A stretch of 64,000 bases of DNA from Rhodocyclales bacterium GT-UBC (GCA_003583745.1 QXPY01000007.1:1-64000), one strand, 5' to 3'. Shown: positions 15,648-24,789, counted from the first letter of the stretch. The notes: generated by a model not told the origin, from the letters alone. Numbers and translations: made by a program.

Positions 15648-16595
15648 ATGTCACCCATTAAAAGCACCCTAATCGGCACAGCACTGGGTCTTGCCGCACT
15701 CAGTTCCGCGCCGGCCTTCGCTTCCGCCGCATTCACGATTAACGGCGGTTATGGCCAGTCCGCCGCCTTCAACGTTCTCTCCTCAAACGTCAATGCCACC
15801 TCGGTCTACACCACGACCGACGGGAGCAGCGTGGCCAATTTCGACGCACTGATCGGCCAGACTGTCAATGTAACCGACACCTCATCCGGCGGACAGGTCA
15901 ATTCATTCCTGAACGGAACCATTCCGCTGCTCAACAGCCAATTGGCGGGCTTTAACAGTTCGTATAGCCTTCAGTTTTCTTATGTACTGAGCGGTACCGC
16001 TCAGATCATTGATGGCAGCGGCGTACCGGGTGTTGCTGACGGCAAGATGGATGCCAACAACGACGGCCTGATCGATTCGAATTTTTATGTAAACGGCTCA
16101 GGCTTTCATGGTCTCGATGCCATTCTACCGAGCTACTCAACAGGAAAAATCGTCATCACGTACTTGAACGGTGTCCTGGGTGTCGGTGGTTCGCAAAAAG
16201 TTCTCGAACTCAATCTCAAGTCTGCGACACCTGATGGCACCAACGTTGTGCTGCTCGCAGACGTTGATTACAGCTGGTATACAGCCGGTTCTTCATCGTT
16301 GGTTGAGAACTTTTTCAACTTCGTCACCCCCGTAAATGGTCTGACGAACTGGTATAGCCTCTGGGCCTCCGGGACGAGCAGCAATCCGATTGAACTGATC
16401 ACGCGTAGCGACTTCAACATTGATCCCAATGCTGTGCCGACCGCCGCCGGTGAAAGCAGTTCCTTTAGCCGGACGACCAACCTGAACATCACCACCACGG
16501 TGGAAATTCCCGAACCTGCAACGCTTGCCTTGCTCGGCCTGGGTTTGGTTGGCCTGGGTGTATCCCGTCGCAAAGCAGCAAAGATCGCTGCCTAA
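15648..16595 (+). CDS. PEP-CTERM sorting domain protein (XrtA substrate)
   Basis: A 315-residue exported protein with a Sec signal peptide (about 1-26, ending APAFASA) and a C-terminal PEP-CTERM tripartite sorting signal from residue 288: PEPATLALLGLGLVGLG, then the basic cluster SRRK. The body is rich in Ser, Asn, Thr and Gly, beta-prone, with no Cys and no recognised enzyme domain, as usual for these surface proteins. DGKMDANNDGLID resembles a calcium-binding/dockerin-like loop. The ribosome site is CAGGAG. It lies behind a sigma-54 promoter and has its own terminator. Exosortase A (27875) should cleave it at the PEP motif and couple it to the envelope or exopolysaccharide. Confidence 0.92.
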   Translation: MSPIKSTLIGTALGLAALSSAPAFASAAFTINGGYGQSAAFNVLSSNVNATSVYTTTDGSSVANFDALIGQTVNVTDTSSGGQVNSFLNGTIPLLNSQLAGFNSSYSLQFSYVLSGTAQIIDGSGVPGVADGKMDANNDGLIDSNFYVNGSGFHGLDAILPSYSTGKIVITYLNGVLGVGGSQKVLELNLKSATPDGTNVVLLADVDYSWYTAGSSSLVENFFNFVTPVNGLTNWYSLWASGTSSNPIELITRSDFNIDPNAVPTAAGESSSFSRTTNLNITTTVEIPEPATLALLGLGLVGLGVSRRKAAKIAA

Positions 16596-16618
16596 GCTTT
16601 TCACAAATCGGGACAAAA

Positions 16619-16645
16619 AGGAGCGCCTTAGGGCGCTCTTTTTAT
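16619..16645 (+). terminator. Terminator of the PEP-CTERM gene
   Basis: GAGCGCC (16621-16627) and GGCGCTC (16632-16638) form a perfect stem with a 4-base loop, followed by five Ts. Confidence 0.9.
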
Positions 16646-16705
16646 TCGTACAATGAAGCCATATATCATACCTAGATAACAATCTTCGATCCCAAAGGCA
16701 GACAA

Positions 16706-17587
16706 ATGACAAGGGCTTTCGATTATTCGCTGGCTTTCTCCAGAAATATTGGCTGGACCACGCCAGACGAACAGATGCTATTACGTAACAAGCGGGTTGC
16801 AATAGCAGGTCTTGGCGGCGTCGGCGGAGCCCACCTGCTAACGCTGTCCAGAGTTGGCATAAGCCAATTCAACATCGCCGACTTTGACCGATTTGAATTG
16901 CAAAACTTCAATCGGCAGGCCGGCGCCACCATGTCGTCAATTGGGCAAGAAAAAGTCAACGTATTGACGTCCATGGCCCATGAAATCAATCCCGAATCGA
17001 CGATCCAAAGCTTTCCCGACGGAGTCCATCCTGACAATATTGAAAGTTTTCTTGACGGAGTCGACATTTACGTCGATAGCATAGATTTTTTTGCTGTTGA
17101 AACGAGGCGTCAGTTATTCGCTGAATGCTACAAACGAAACATCCCCGCGGTGACCGCTGCACCGCTTGGCATGGGCGCCGGATTTTTATACTTTGAGCCG
17201 GGGAAAATGAGCTTTGAAGAGTACTTTCAACTAGAAGGCTACTCGCGTCAGGAGCAGCTCATTCGATTTCTCGCCGGACTAGCACCACGAGTTCTTCAAC
17301 GAACCTACTTGGCCGTTCCCGACGCAGTAGACTTGCTCGCCGAACGTGGTCCGTCAACGATCATGGCATGTGATATTTGTGCCGGCATAACAGGAACAGA
17401 AGTACTAAAGATACTCCTCAACAGAGGCCCACGTCGCTCCGCTCCTTATGGATTGCAGTTCGACGCATATCGGCAAAAACTCGTTATGACGTGGCGTCCG
17501 TTTGGCAACAGCAACCCGCTGCAACAACTGATGATATGGCTCATCAAACAACAACTGAAATCAAAGAATGTGAAAAAGTCGACATAG
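16706..17587 (+). CDS. ThiF/MoeB-family E1-like adenylyltransferase
   Basis: A 293-residue protein of the ThiF/MoeB/HesA superfamily. The nucleotide-binding loop GLGGVGG is at 35-41, Asp59 follows in ADFDRFE, and NRQ is at 69-71. E1-like enzymes adenylate the C-terminus of a ubiquitin-like carrier or another carboxylate. Here only one CxxC pair (Cys222/Cys225) is seen instead of the two that bind zinc in MoeB/ThiF, and no ubiquitin-like protein or JAB protease is nearby. Homologues fused or next to nitroreductases exist, but none is here. It stands alone between the PEP-CTERM gene and the export operon. Substrate unknown. Confidence 0.8.
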   Translation: MTRAFDYSLAFSRNIGWTTPDEQMLLRNKRVAIAGLGGVGGAHLLTLSRVGISQFNIADFDRFELQNFNRQAGATMSSIGQEKVNVLTSMAHEINPESTIQSFPDGVHPDNIESFLDGVDIYVDSIDFFAVETRRQLFAECYKRNIPAVTAAPLGMGAGFLYFEPGKMSFEEYFQLEGYSRQEQLIRFLAGLAPRVLQRTYLAVPDAVDLLAERGPSTIMACDICAGITGTEVLKILLNRGPRRSAPYGLQFDAYRQKLVMTWRPFGNSNPLQQLMIWLIKQQLKSKNVKKST

Positions 17588-17673
17588 AGGGGATATTTCA
17601 TCGTTCAGCACGCTGGATATCCGCTATGATCCGCCATATCTTCGTGGCATTTTGCAAAAATTGAGAGGATAAA

Positions 17674-18300
17674 ATGTTAAAACAATCCAAAGGTTTATTT
17701 CCAAAAACCCGACTAGTCGCCGCCTGCTTGATGAGTAGTGCCATTCTCCTAGGTTGTGCCAACCATCCTCCGGCCCCTAGTGCAGCGGCATCGGCAGAAT
17801 ATAGCTACAAAATTGGTCCCGGGGACAACTTAAACATTGTGGTGTGGCGCAACCCGGAGTTATCGATGAACGTTCCCGTTCGCCCGGACGGTAAAATTTC
17901 CGCCCCCTTGATTGACGATCTGGCAGCCATGGGCAAGGACCCAAGCACCTTGGCTAGAGATATCGAAAAAGAACTAGGAAAATTCATTCGCGACCCGGTT
18001 GTGACCGTTATTGTCACAGGATTTGTCGGCCCCTATAGCGAACAGATCAGGGTTATCGGTGAGGCTGCAAAACCTCAAATTCTGGCCTACAAGCAAAAAA
18101 TGACCATTCTGGATGTGATGATTGCAGTTGGTGGGATCACCGATTTTGCCGATGGTAATCGCGCTACCATCCTAAGAACTTCGGAAAACAATGCGCAATA
18201 CAGCGTAAGGCTGAAGGATTTGGTTAAACGAGGAGATGTATCAGCAAACGTGGAAATGAAACCGGGTGACGTACTCATCATTCCGCAAAGCTGGTTTTAA
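17674..18300 (+). CDS. epsE: XrtA-system polysaccharide export lipoprotein (EpsE/Wza-like)
   Basis: A 208-residue outer-membrane-associated export protein. The lipobox LLGC gives a lipidated Cys28. A Poly_export domain (IGPGDNLNIVVWRNPELSMNVPVRPDGKISAPLID) follows, then an SLBB region (IRVIGEAAKPQILAYKQKMTILDVMIAVGGITDFADGNRA). It is much shorter than E. coli Wza, as usual for the PEP-CTERM-associated family TIGR03027, which lacks the C-terminal helix that makes the pore in Wza. The separate barrel at 20872 may supply the pore. The ribosome site is GAGAGGA. It is the first gene of the plus-strand export operon. Confidence 0.92.
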   Translation: MLKQSKGLFPKTRLVAACLMSSAILLGCANHPPAPSAAASAEYSYKIGPGDNLNIVVWRNPELSMNVPVRPDGKISAPLIDDLAAMGKDPSTLARDIEKELGKFIRDPVVTVIVTGFVGPYSEQIRVIGEAAKPQILAYKQKMTILDVMIAVGGITDFADGNRATILRTSENNAQYSVRLKDLVKRGDVSANVEMKPGDVLIIPQSWF

Positions 18301-18324
18301 TCTGCACATTTTCTTCACCATACA

Positions 18325-18346
18325 GCCGCCTAACAATTTAGACGGC
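18325..18346 (+). other. Imperfect hairpin between the export lipoprotein and chain-length genes
   Basis: GCCGcCTAA and TTAGaCGGC form a stem with one mismatch around a 4-base loop, in the 65-bp gap. No T-run follows, so it is not a clear terminator. It may be an mRNA-processing or attenuation hairpin. Confidence 0.25.
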
Positions 18347-18365
18347 ACATTGTTCAGGTTTACTC

Positions 18366-19925
18366 ATGGATGAAATCCTTCGTCAGGGATTGGCTACCCT
18401 GCGCGCAGTTTGGCAGCACCGGCGGCTCGGCATGCTGGTAGCTTGGGTCGTCGGCGCCATAGCTGCAGGCGTAATTTTGCGTATTCCTGACAAATACGAG
18501 GCTTCTGCACGCGTATTCGTCGACACCCAATCAATACTTAAACCATTGATGGCCGGGCTCGCTGTTCAACCGAACGTTGAACAGCAAGTCATGATGCTCA
18601 GTCGTACCTTGATCAGCCGCCCCAATGTTGAAAAGTTGATCAGAATGGCGGACTTGGATCTCAATCTGAAAAACAAGGCGGACCAGGAAGCGCAGATCGA
18701 GCGACTGACCAAGACACTGACTATTCAGAGCGTTGGCCGCGACAACCTTTACAGCATCTCTTACAGGGATAGCGAACCGGCAAAAGCCCAACGGGTCGTC
18801 CAAGCACTGGTATCCATATTTGTAGAATCCAGCTTAGGGGATAAGCGCAAGGACACCGATTCCGCAAGAAAATTCATCGATGATCAAATCCGAAATTACG
18901 AGAGCAAGCTGCAAGAAGCTGAAAACCGGCTCAAGGAATTCAAACTGCGTAATGTCGACTTGCAAACAGGGGATGGAAAAAACAGTGTCGACCGCCTGTC
19001 TGAACTGACGACACTACTCAGCACATCCAGACTTGCACTGCGGGAAGCGGAAAACTCTCGCGATGCCTTGAAGCGCCAGATTATTGGCGAAGACCCCGTA
19101 CTGCTTCCGGATAATCACGGGCTTGATGCCGGTGCTTCACTTCCCGAAATCGACGGCCGTATAGAAGCTCAAAAACGTAACCTTGACACCCTCTTGCAGC
19201 GTTATACCGAGCAACACCCAGACGTCGTTGGTGCCCGCCGCCTCATTAAAGATCTTGAGGAGCAGAAACGGCAGGAACTTGCGGCCAGAAAGAAATATGC
19301 TGCCGCGAACCCTGGCGCCTCAGTCAGCAACAATCCTGTGTTTCAACAACTCAAAGTATCACTAGCCGAATCCGAAGCAAATGTCGCATCATTGCGAGCC
19401 CGGGTTTCAGAGTACGAGTCTCGTTACAAGCGTTCGGTTGACATGTTGAAAACTCAACCGCTCCTTGAGGCGGAATACAGTCAGCTGAATCGTGATTATG
19501 AAATTCACAAAAAAAATTACGAACAACTGGTGACGCGCCGCGAGTCGGCCGAATTGTCAGGCGACCTTGAGTCCGCCGGCTCAATTGCTGACTTTCGATT
19601 GATTGACCCCCCTAGAGCTTCACCCAACCCGGTTGCCCCGAATCGTTTACTGTTACTGAGCGTAGGCCTCATCGGCTCGCTTTGTGCAGGTTTCGTTGCG
19701 GCATTTTTGGCAAGTCAGATTCAACCGGTTTTCTTTGATGGGAAGGCGCTACGTGAAATAACGGGCCTTACCTTGCTCGGCACAGTTTCTCTCATCCCAA
19801 ACGAAACTCGGCAACAAAAAGAACGTGCCAGCCTCTATCGGTTTCTGTCTGCCCTAATCGGCCTGGTTGTCGCTTATGGGACTGGCATGGCGATGCTTTA
19901 CTTTCTTTCGCAACGCGTTGCCTAA
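18366..19925 (+). CDS. epsF: XrtA-system chain-length determinant protein (Wzc/GNVR family)
   Basis: A 519-residue inner-membrane co-polymerase that sets polysaccharide chain length. It has an N-terminal Wzz-type domain with a first membrane helix near 20-38, and a periplasmic part with long coiled coils (about 150-225 and 300-400: YESKLQEAENRLKEFKLRNVDLQTGDG, LKVSLAESEANVASLRARVSEYES). GNVR-like and proline-rich motifs (RLIDPPRASPNPVAPNR) precede a second helix near 430-450. A third hydrophobic stretch at the end (LIGLVVAYGTGMAMLYFLS) fits the PEP-CTERM family TIGR03007. The kinase is a separate gene 9 bp downstream, as in Wzz/Wzc split systems. Confidence 0.92.
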   Translation: MDEILRQGLATLRAVWQHRRLGMLVAWVVGAIAAGVILRIPDKYEASARVFVDTQSILKPLMAGLAVQPNVEQQVMMLSRTLISRPNVEKLIRMADLDLNLKNKADQEAQIERLTKTLTIQSVGRDNLYSISYRDSEPAKAQRVVQALVSIFVESSLGDKRKDTDSARKFIDDQIRNYESKLQEAENRLKEFKLRNVDLQTGDGKNSVDRLSELTTLLSTSRLALREAENSRDALKRQIIGEDPVLLPDNHGLDAGASLPEIDGRIEAQKRNLDTLLQRYTEQHPDVVGARRLIKDLEEQKRQELAARKKYAAANPGASVSNNPVFQQLKVSLAESEANVASLRARVSEYESRYKRSVDMLKTQPLLEAEYSQLNRDYEIHKKNYEQLVTRRESAELSGDLESAGSIADFRLIDPPRASPNPVAPNRLLLLSVGLIGSLCAGFVAAFLASQIQPVFFDGKALREITGLTLLGTVSLIPNETRQQKERASLYRFLSALIGLVVAYGTGMAMLYFLSQRVA

Positions 19926-19934
19926 GGATTTCAG

Positions 19935-20882
19935 ATGAACTTGATTGAACAAGCAGCCAAGCGCCTAGAGCAACTTCGACAAGCTGGCGTTGATATGCCT
20001 GATGACCCGCCAAAGCAAGTTACCACGGTCAAAACCGAGCATATTGCTGAGGCATTCCCTATTCGAGGTGAAATCCCCGATGTCATCGCGCCAACGAATC
20101 ATCCGACAACAAAGGAAGCCCCCGCGGCATTAGCGTCACGAAGTAAATACGTTGAAATTGATCTGGAAGCAATTGCTGCATCGGGCCTATTAGTTCCTCA
20201 TGCAAAACGTAGTCAGCTAGCCGATGAGTTTCGCGTCATCAAGCGCCCGTTGATTGCCAACGCGATGGGCAAAACGAAAGACAAAATTGCCAACGGCAAT
20301 TTGATCATGATCACCAGTGCCCTGCCTGGCGAAGGGAAGAGCTTTACTGCAATTAACGTCGCAATCAGTATCGCAATGGAGCTCGACAATACTGTCATGC
20401 TCGTCGATGCCGATGTCGCTCGTCCATCCGTGCTGAACATGCTTGGACTCCCGCCTGCTCAAGGTTTGCTTGATGTTCTGGATAAAAACTCGGTCGACAT
20501 CTCTGATGTATTGATCAAGACCAACATCGAAAAACTCTCAATACTGCCGAGCGGTACCCAACACCCGCGCGCGACCGAATTACTGGCCAGTGACACCATG
20601 GTTCGTCTCCTTGACGACATGGCCAGTCGCTACAACGATCGGATTATCATATTCGACTCCCCCCCTCTTCTCTTGACGACCGAAGCAAGAACCATTGCAA
20701 CTCACATGGGGCAAGTCGTACTGGTTGTCAATGCCGGGAAAACGACTCAATCTGCCGTTTTGCAAGCGGTTTCAACTATTGAAGCCTGTCCATTTAAAAT
20801 GACAATACTTAACCAAAGCCGCCAAAAATCGAGCGATAGCTACGGCTACGGTTATGGCTATGGGTACGGGAATGAAAACTAA
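19935..20882 (+). CDS. epsG: XrtA-associated bacterial tyrosine kinase (BY-kinase)
   Basis: A 315-residue cytosolic BY-kinase, the split counterpart of the Wzc kinase domain (TIGR03018 type). Walker A is SALPGEGKS at 128-136, Walker A' is VMLVDADVARPS, and Walker B is IIIFDSPPLL. The C-terminus is a tyrosine/glycine repeat (SYGYGYGYGYGNEN) that should be the autophosphorylation cluster. The first 90 residues are a linker. It would cycle with the chain-length protein at 18366 to control polymer length and export. The barrel gene starts inside its last codons (11-bp overlap). Confidence 0.93.
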   Translation: MNLIEQAAKRLEQLRQAGVDMPDDPPKQVTTVKTEHIAEAFPIRGEIPDVIAPTNHPTTKEAPAALASRSKYVEIDLEAIAASGLLVPHAKRSQLADEFRVIKRPLIANAMGKTKDKIANGNLIMITSALPGEGKSFTAINVAISIAMELDNTVMLVDADVARPSVLNMLGLPPAQGLLDVLDKNSVDISDVLIKTNIEKLSILPSGTQHPRATELLASDTMVRLLDDMASRYNDRIIIFDSPPLLLTTEARTIATHMGQVVLVVNAGKTTQSAVLQAVSTIEACPFKMTILNQSRQKSSDSYGYGYGYGYGNEN

Positions 20883-22524
20883 TTTCTCCACCCGCGAAGC
20901 AATCTGTTCGCTGACCGTTTTGCTCATTTCTGGACCGATTTCGGCCCAGCAATCAAATATCGATCCCACGAACCAGAACACAGGCTATCCAGCCTCGACC
21001 AATGCCCAGCAATCTACGCAAACAGTGCCGCTAGCGAGTCTAGCGACAGAGGGCAAGGCCTGGATTATTCGGCCACGAATTTCTCTTACAGAGACCTATT
21101 CGGACAATGTCAACGTGAACCGGTCGAACGGTGGCAAACAATCGGATTTGATTTCAGAGCTAGCCCCCGGAGTCAGAGTCGAAGCACGTACATCCCGGCT
21201 GAATGCCTATTTTGATTACGCTCTCCGTGGGATTTCCTACGCCAATGAGTCGGGCAACAACCAATCACAAAATTCGCTCAACACATTTGGCACCTTTGAA
21301 GCAGTAGACAAATGGCTTTATCTTGACTTCAGTGGTCTGATTGCTCAACAAGCCATTTCTGCTTTTGGTACCCAGTCGGCAAGCAACGCCACCATAAACA
21401 ACAACACCACTGAAACATCGACATTTCGCCTATCGCCCTTCATCAAGGGACAATTTGCCGGCAGTGTCGACTATTTTGTCCGGTACAACACATCGAAAAC
21501 CCGCTCTGATGCCTCATCTGTTTCAAATGTTGATTTGTCGGAATGGACATCTCAAATCAAGGGCAGCACGCCTTTTCAACGCTTGCAGTGGGCGGTTGAC
21601 GCCAGTCGTCAGAACCTAGACTACAGTCGCGGCTCGAAAACGGAAGCCGAACGTATTCGAGGCATGCTGACTTACTCGATTGTCCCGGAGTTTCGGATTT
21701 CAGGAAGCCTTGGAACTGAATCAAACAACTATGCATCGCGTGATCAGGAATCCCGAACCACGAGCGGATATGGCTTCGACTGGTTTCCGACGGAGCGAAC
21801 ACAAGTCAGCGTTTTCAAGGAAAAACGCTTTTTCGGTGATGGTCACAACATAAGCATTAGCCACCGTTTACCGAGAAGTTACATCCGCTATACCGACACC
21901 AGGGATGTATCTGTCTTGCCGAATCAATTTGGTACGGTTGGCCTGGGTTCGGTATACGACATCTATTACCAACTGTTCTCCAATCTGGAACCATTCGCGA
22001 GCATGACAGGGATTGCCAAGGATGCAGCTGTCGCCAACGCGGTCAGCGCCCTTCTCGCTCAACAAGGCATTGCACCCAATAGTCAAATCGTCAGCGGCTA
22101 TTTGACATCGCGAGCAACCATTCTCCGCATGCAACAACTGTCTCTGGCGCTGACCGGAGTCCGTAATTCGATCACGTTCGCTGCAAACCGTAGTGAAAGT
22201 GAATCGGTTCTGGCAACCAGCGCCTTGAATGATGATCTGTCAAAGAGTTCCTCCGTACGCCAGCAAGGCGTTGCCGTGACCCTTTCGCACAGATTAAGCG
22301 AGAACGCCGCTTTAACAGCAGTGATATCGAGACAAGAGAGTAACGGAAACAGCACCTCTACATCTCCGCTGAAGTCTACGATGACCAGTTATCAAATTAA
22401 CGCATCCACTCGCCTCGGAACCAAAACCAGCGGTTCACTCAGCGTGCGCCGTCTCGAGTTCGACAACAACACCAATCCCTATACGGAAAATGCCCTCATC
22501 GGTAGCATTTCCTTTGTCTATTGA
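20872..22524 (+). CDS. XrtA-system outer-membrane beta-barrel (TIGR03016 type)
   Basis: About 550 residues. The ATG at 20872 overlaps the kinase gene and opens a signal peptide (MKTNFSTREAICSLTVLLIS, ending ISAQQ). The mature protein is strand-rich, with an early ISLTETYSDNVNVN motif and the C-terminal strand LIGSISFVY ending in an aromatic residue. This matches the PEP-CTERM-associated outer-membrane family often annotated as a hypothetical barrel. It probably provides the outer-membrane channel missing from the short EpsE lipoprotein. Its stop overlaps or abuts the ATPase gene start, so the order is fixed and cotranscribed. Confidence 0.88.
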   Translation: MKTNFSTREAICSLTVLLISGPISAQQSNIDPTNQNTGYPASTNAQQSTQTVPLASLATEGKAWIIRPRISLTETYSDNVNVNRSNGGKQSDLISELAPGVRVEARTSRLNAYFDYALRGISYANESGNNQSQNSLNTFGTFEAVDKWLYLDFSGLIAQQAISAFGTQSASNATINNNTTETSTFRLSPFIKGQFAGSVDYFVRYNTSKTRSDASSVSNVDLSEWTSQIKGSTPFQRLQWAVDASRQNLDYSRGSKTEAERIRGMLTYSIVPEFRISGSLGTESNNYASRDQESRTTSGYGFDWFPTERTQVSVFKEKRFFGDGHNISISHRLPRSYIRYTDTRDVSVLPNQFGTVGLGSVYDIYYQLFSNLEPFASMTGIAKDAAVANAVSALLAQQGIAPNSQIVSGYLTSRATILRMQQLSLALTGVRNSITFAANRSESESVLATSALNDDLSKSSSVRQQGVAVTLSHRLSENAALTAVISRQESNGNSTSTSPLKSTMTSYQINASTRLGTKTSGSLSVRRLEFDNNTNPYTENALIGSISFVY

Positions 22525-22529
22525 ATCGC

Positions 22530-23615
22530 ATGTACGAAGCCTATTACGGTTTGTCCAGCAAACCATTCCAGCTTAACCCTGACCCCTCTTTTTACTTTGG
22601 TAGCAAACAGCACCGAAGAGCAACCGCCTATCTCGAATATGGCATGCATCAGAATGAAGGCTTCATCGTCATCACTGGCGAGGTCGGTGCAGGAAAAACC
22701 ACGATTGTTCGCGGATTGCTGGAAAGCCTGGACCCGGACAAGGTTGTTGCGGCGCACTTGGTCAGTACTCAACTTGATGCAGAAGACACCCTACGCCTGG
22801 TGGGTGCCGCATTTGGCCTGAGAACCAAAGACGTTTCGAAATCCGACATCCTGATGTCCCTGGAAGCGTTCTTGATCAGCATGACCAGTAAAGGAAAACG
22901 TTGCCTGCTCGTCGTTGATGAGGCGCAAAACCTGACCGCACGCGCTGTCGAGGAACTGCGCATGCTGTCCAATTTTCAATTTGGCAATCACGCACTATTG
23001 CAGAGTTTTCTGATCGGTCAGCCAGAGTTTCGTGGCGTGCTGCAAAGCCCTCACATGATGCAATTTCGCCAGCGTGTCATTGCTGCCTGCCACATCGGCC
23101 CCTTGGACGTCGAAGAAACGCAAGCCTACATTGAACATCGTCTGAAATGTGCAGGAGCAACAGAAACTTCCTTTATTTCGCAAGGTGGCTACGAGGCGAT
23201 TTTTAGGGCAAGCAGCGGAATACCGCGTCGCATCAATTCGATTTGCGACCGACTACTCCTATCAGGATATCTGGGCGGCAAAAAGACATTCGATGTTGCC
23301 GATGTCGAAGAAGTTGCTAGTGAAATTCACGAAGAAACCCTAGGCGGGAATACCCAAATTCTGAGCATCGTTTCACCGCCTCAGTCCAGTTCGCCGTATC
23401 TCGATGGGCAAAACGAGAACAGCTTTGCCAATCCTGCCAACGTATTGGCCAGTTTGAGTGCGGAACAGTTGGGGGAGCGTTTGGCCCGGATGGAACGTAG
23501 CCTCCTGCAGCTGGAAAAAATCAATTCGACAACGCTTCAGCTACTTCAAAACCTGGTCAGCAAGGGTGCCGAGTTAAAGCAAGCAACATCCGCAATAGAG
23601 AAAATCGATGCCTAA
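22530..23615 (+). CDS. XrtA-associated ExeA-like ATPase
   Basis: A 361-residue AAA ATPase of the PEP-CTERM family TIGR03015, related to ExeA/GspA. The standard family start MYEAYYGLSSKPFQLNPDP fits the ATG at 22530. Walker A is GEVGAGKTT, Walker B is CLLVVDEAQN, a sensor region follows (HALLQSFLIGQPEFR), and a C-terminal lid helix domain contains GIPRRINSICDRLLL. The tail beyond 290 is a linker with a short coiled coil (LARMERSLLQLEKINSTTLQLLQ). It lacks the ExeA peptidoglycan-binding domain. It likely helps assemble the export machine in the wall. The next gene overlaps by 8 bp. Confidence 0.92.
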   Translation: MYEAYYGLSSKPFQLNPDPSFYFGSKQHRRATAYLEYGMHQNEGFIVITGEVGAGKTTIVRGLLESLDPDKVVAAHLVSTQLDAEDTLRLVGAAFGLRTKDVSKSDILMSLEAFLISMTSKGKRCLLVVDEAQNLTARAVEELRMLSNFQFGNHALLQSFLIGQPEFRGVLQSPHMMQFRQRVIAACHIGPLDVEETQAYIEHRLKCAGATETSFISQGGYEAIFRASSGIPRRINSICDRLLLSGYLGGKKTFDVADVEEVASEIHEETLGGNTQILSIVSPPQSSSPYLDGQNENSFANPANVLASLSAEQLGERLARMERSLLQLEKINSTTLQLLQNLVSKGAELKQATSAIEKIDA

Positions 23616-24783
23616 TTCTTGGCCACACGATCTCGGGCCTGTAATCTGCATTGTTGGCGCCCGCCCCAACTTCATGAAAATGGCCCCCATCCTGCGTGCA
23701 TTTGCCGCGCACCAACCCGCTATTCCGACGCTTTTGGTCCATACCGGTCAACACTATGACCGCGAGATGAGCGATAAACTTTTCGACGATCTTCGCCTTC
23801 CGCGCCCCGACATTAATCTTGAGGTCGGTTCGGCTTCGCATGCGGTCCAAACGGCTGAAGTGATGAAACGTTTTGAACCTGTTGTCGACCAATACGCTCC
23901 GTCATGTGTACTCGTTGTCGGCGACGTCAATTCCACTCTGGCCTGCACGCTAGTAGCGGTCAAGAAAGGCATTCCCGTCGTACACGTCGAAGCCGGGCTA
24001 CGCAGCTACGACAGGGGCATGCCCGAAGAAATCAATCGGGTACTGACAGACCAGATTGCCGACATCCTCTACACGACGGAGCGCAGTGCGGCCGACAATC
24101 TCACCCGGGAAGGCATTGCGGCAGAACGCATTCGCTTCGTCGGCAATGTCATGATCGACTCCTTGCTTGCCAATCGCTCGCTGGCCACGCCGCCAGAGAG
24201 CACGCTACGTGCCGCCGGTATTGATCCTGGCATTATTCTTGGTCCGCGCGGATATGGTGTTGTTACCCTGCACCGTCCATCCAATGTTGACGATGCCCCG
24301 ACGCTGAGCGCCCTGCTTCAAGCACTCGGAGAAATCGCCAACAACTTGCCCCTGGTTTTCGCCCTGCACCCGCGCACTCGAAACAATATCGATCGTTTTC
24401 AATTGAATCACCTGATCGATACGCAACGCATGCTGATGCTTCCGCCACAAGGTTATCTGGAGATGCAAGGATTGATGTCGGGCGCACGTATCGTGCTCAC
24501 CGACTCGGGAGGGCTGCAAGAAGAAACGACTGCTTTGGGAATTCCTTGCCTGACCCTGAGGGAAAATACCGAACGACCAATCACCGTCGAACAAGGCAGC
24601 AATACGATGGTAGGTCGGGATACGGTAGCCATTCGACATCATGCAGCTGAAATATTGGCAGGAAGAGGAAAAAGCGGCCGGATTCCTGAACTGTGGGATG
24701 GTCTGGCAGCCAAGCGTATCGCAGCCGATCTCGCTCTCTGGCTGCTTCAGCGCCACACCGGAAATTGTCCCGAAAAATCTTAG
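23608..24783 (+). CDS. wecB: UDP-N-acetylglucosamine 2-epimerase (non-hydrolysing)
   Basis: A 391-residue epimerase that interconverts UDP-GlcNAc and UDP-ManNAc. Motifs: VGARPNFMKMAPI, TGQHYDREMSDK, VVGDVNSTLAC, HVEAGLRSYDRGMPEEINRVLTDQIAD, VTLHRPSNVDD and TDSGGLQEETTALGIPCLTLRENTERP. Full length for WecB/MnaA. It suggests ManNAc or ManNAcA in the repeat unit, though no UDP-ManNAc dehydrogenase (wecC) is visible here. The start lies in the last codons of the ATPase gene. Confidence 0.95.
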   Translation: MPNSWPHDLGPVICIVGARPNFMKMAPILRAFAAHQPAIPTLLVHTGQHYDREMSDKLFDDLRLPRPDINLEVGSASHAVQTAEVMKRFEPVVDQYAPSCVLVVGDVNSTLACTLVAVKKGIPVVHVEAGLRSYDRGMPEEINRVLTDQIADILYTTERSAADNLTREGIAAERIRFVGNVMIDSLLANRSLATPPESTLRAAGIDPGIILGPRGYGVVTLHRPSNVDDAPTLSALLQALGEIANNLPLVFALHPRTRNNIDRFQLNHLIDTQRMLMLPPQGYLEMQGLMSGARIVLTDSGGLQEETTALGIPCLTLRENTERPITVEQGSNTMVGRDTVAIRHHAAEILAGRGKSGRIPELWDGLAAKRIAADLALWLLQRHTGNCPEKS

Positions 24784-24789
24784 GTCAGC

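Noticed and set aside
17645-17655. TGGCAT...TTGC before the export lipoprotein as a sigma-54 promoter
   Set aside because: GG and GC are only 6 bases apart instead of 10.
20838-20878. TAYGGN repeats as a tandem DNA repeat or CRISPR-like array
   Set aside because: They are coding, give the Tyr/Gly autophosphorylation tail of the kinase, and are too short and variable for an array.
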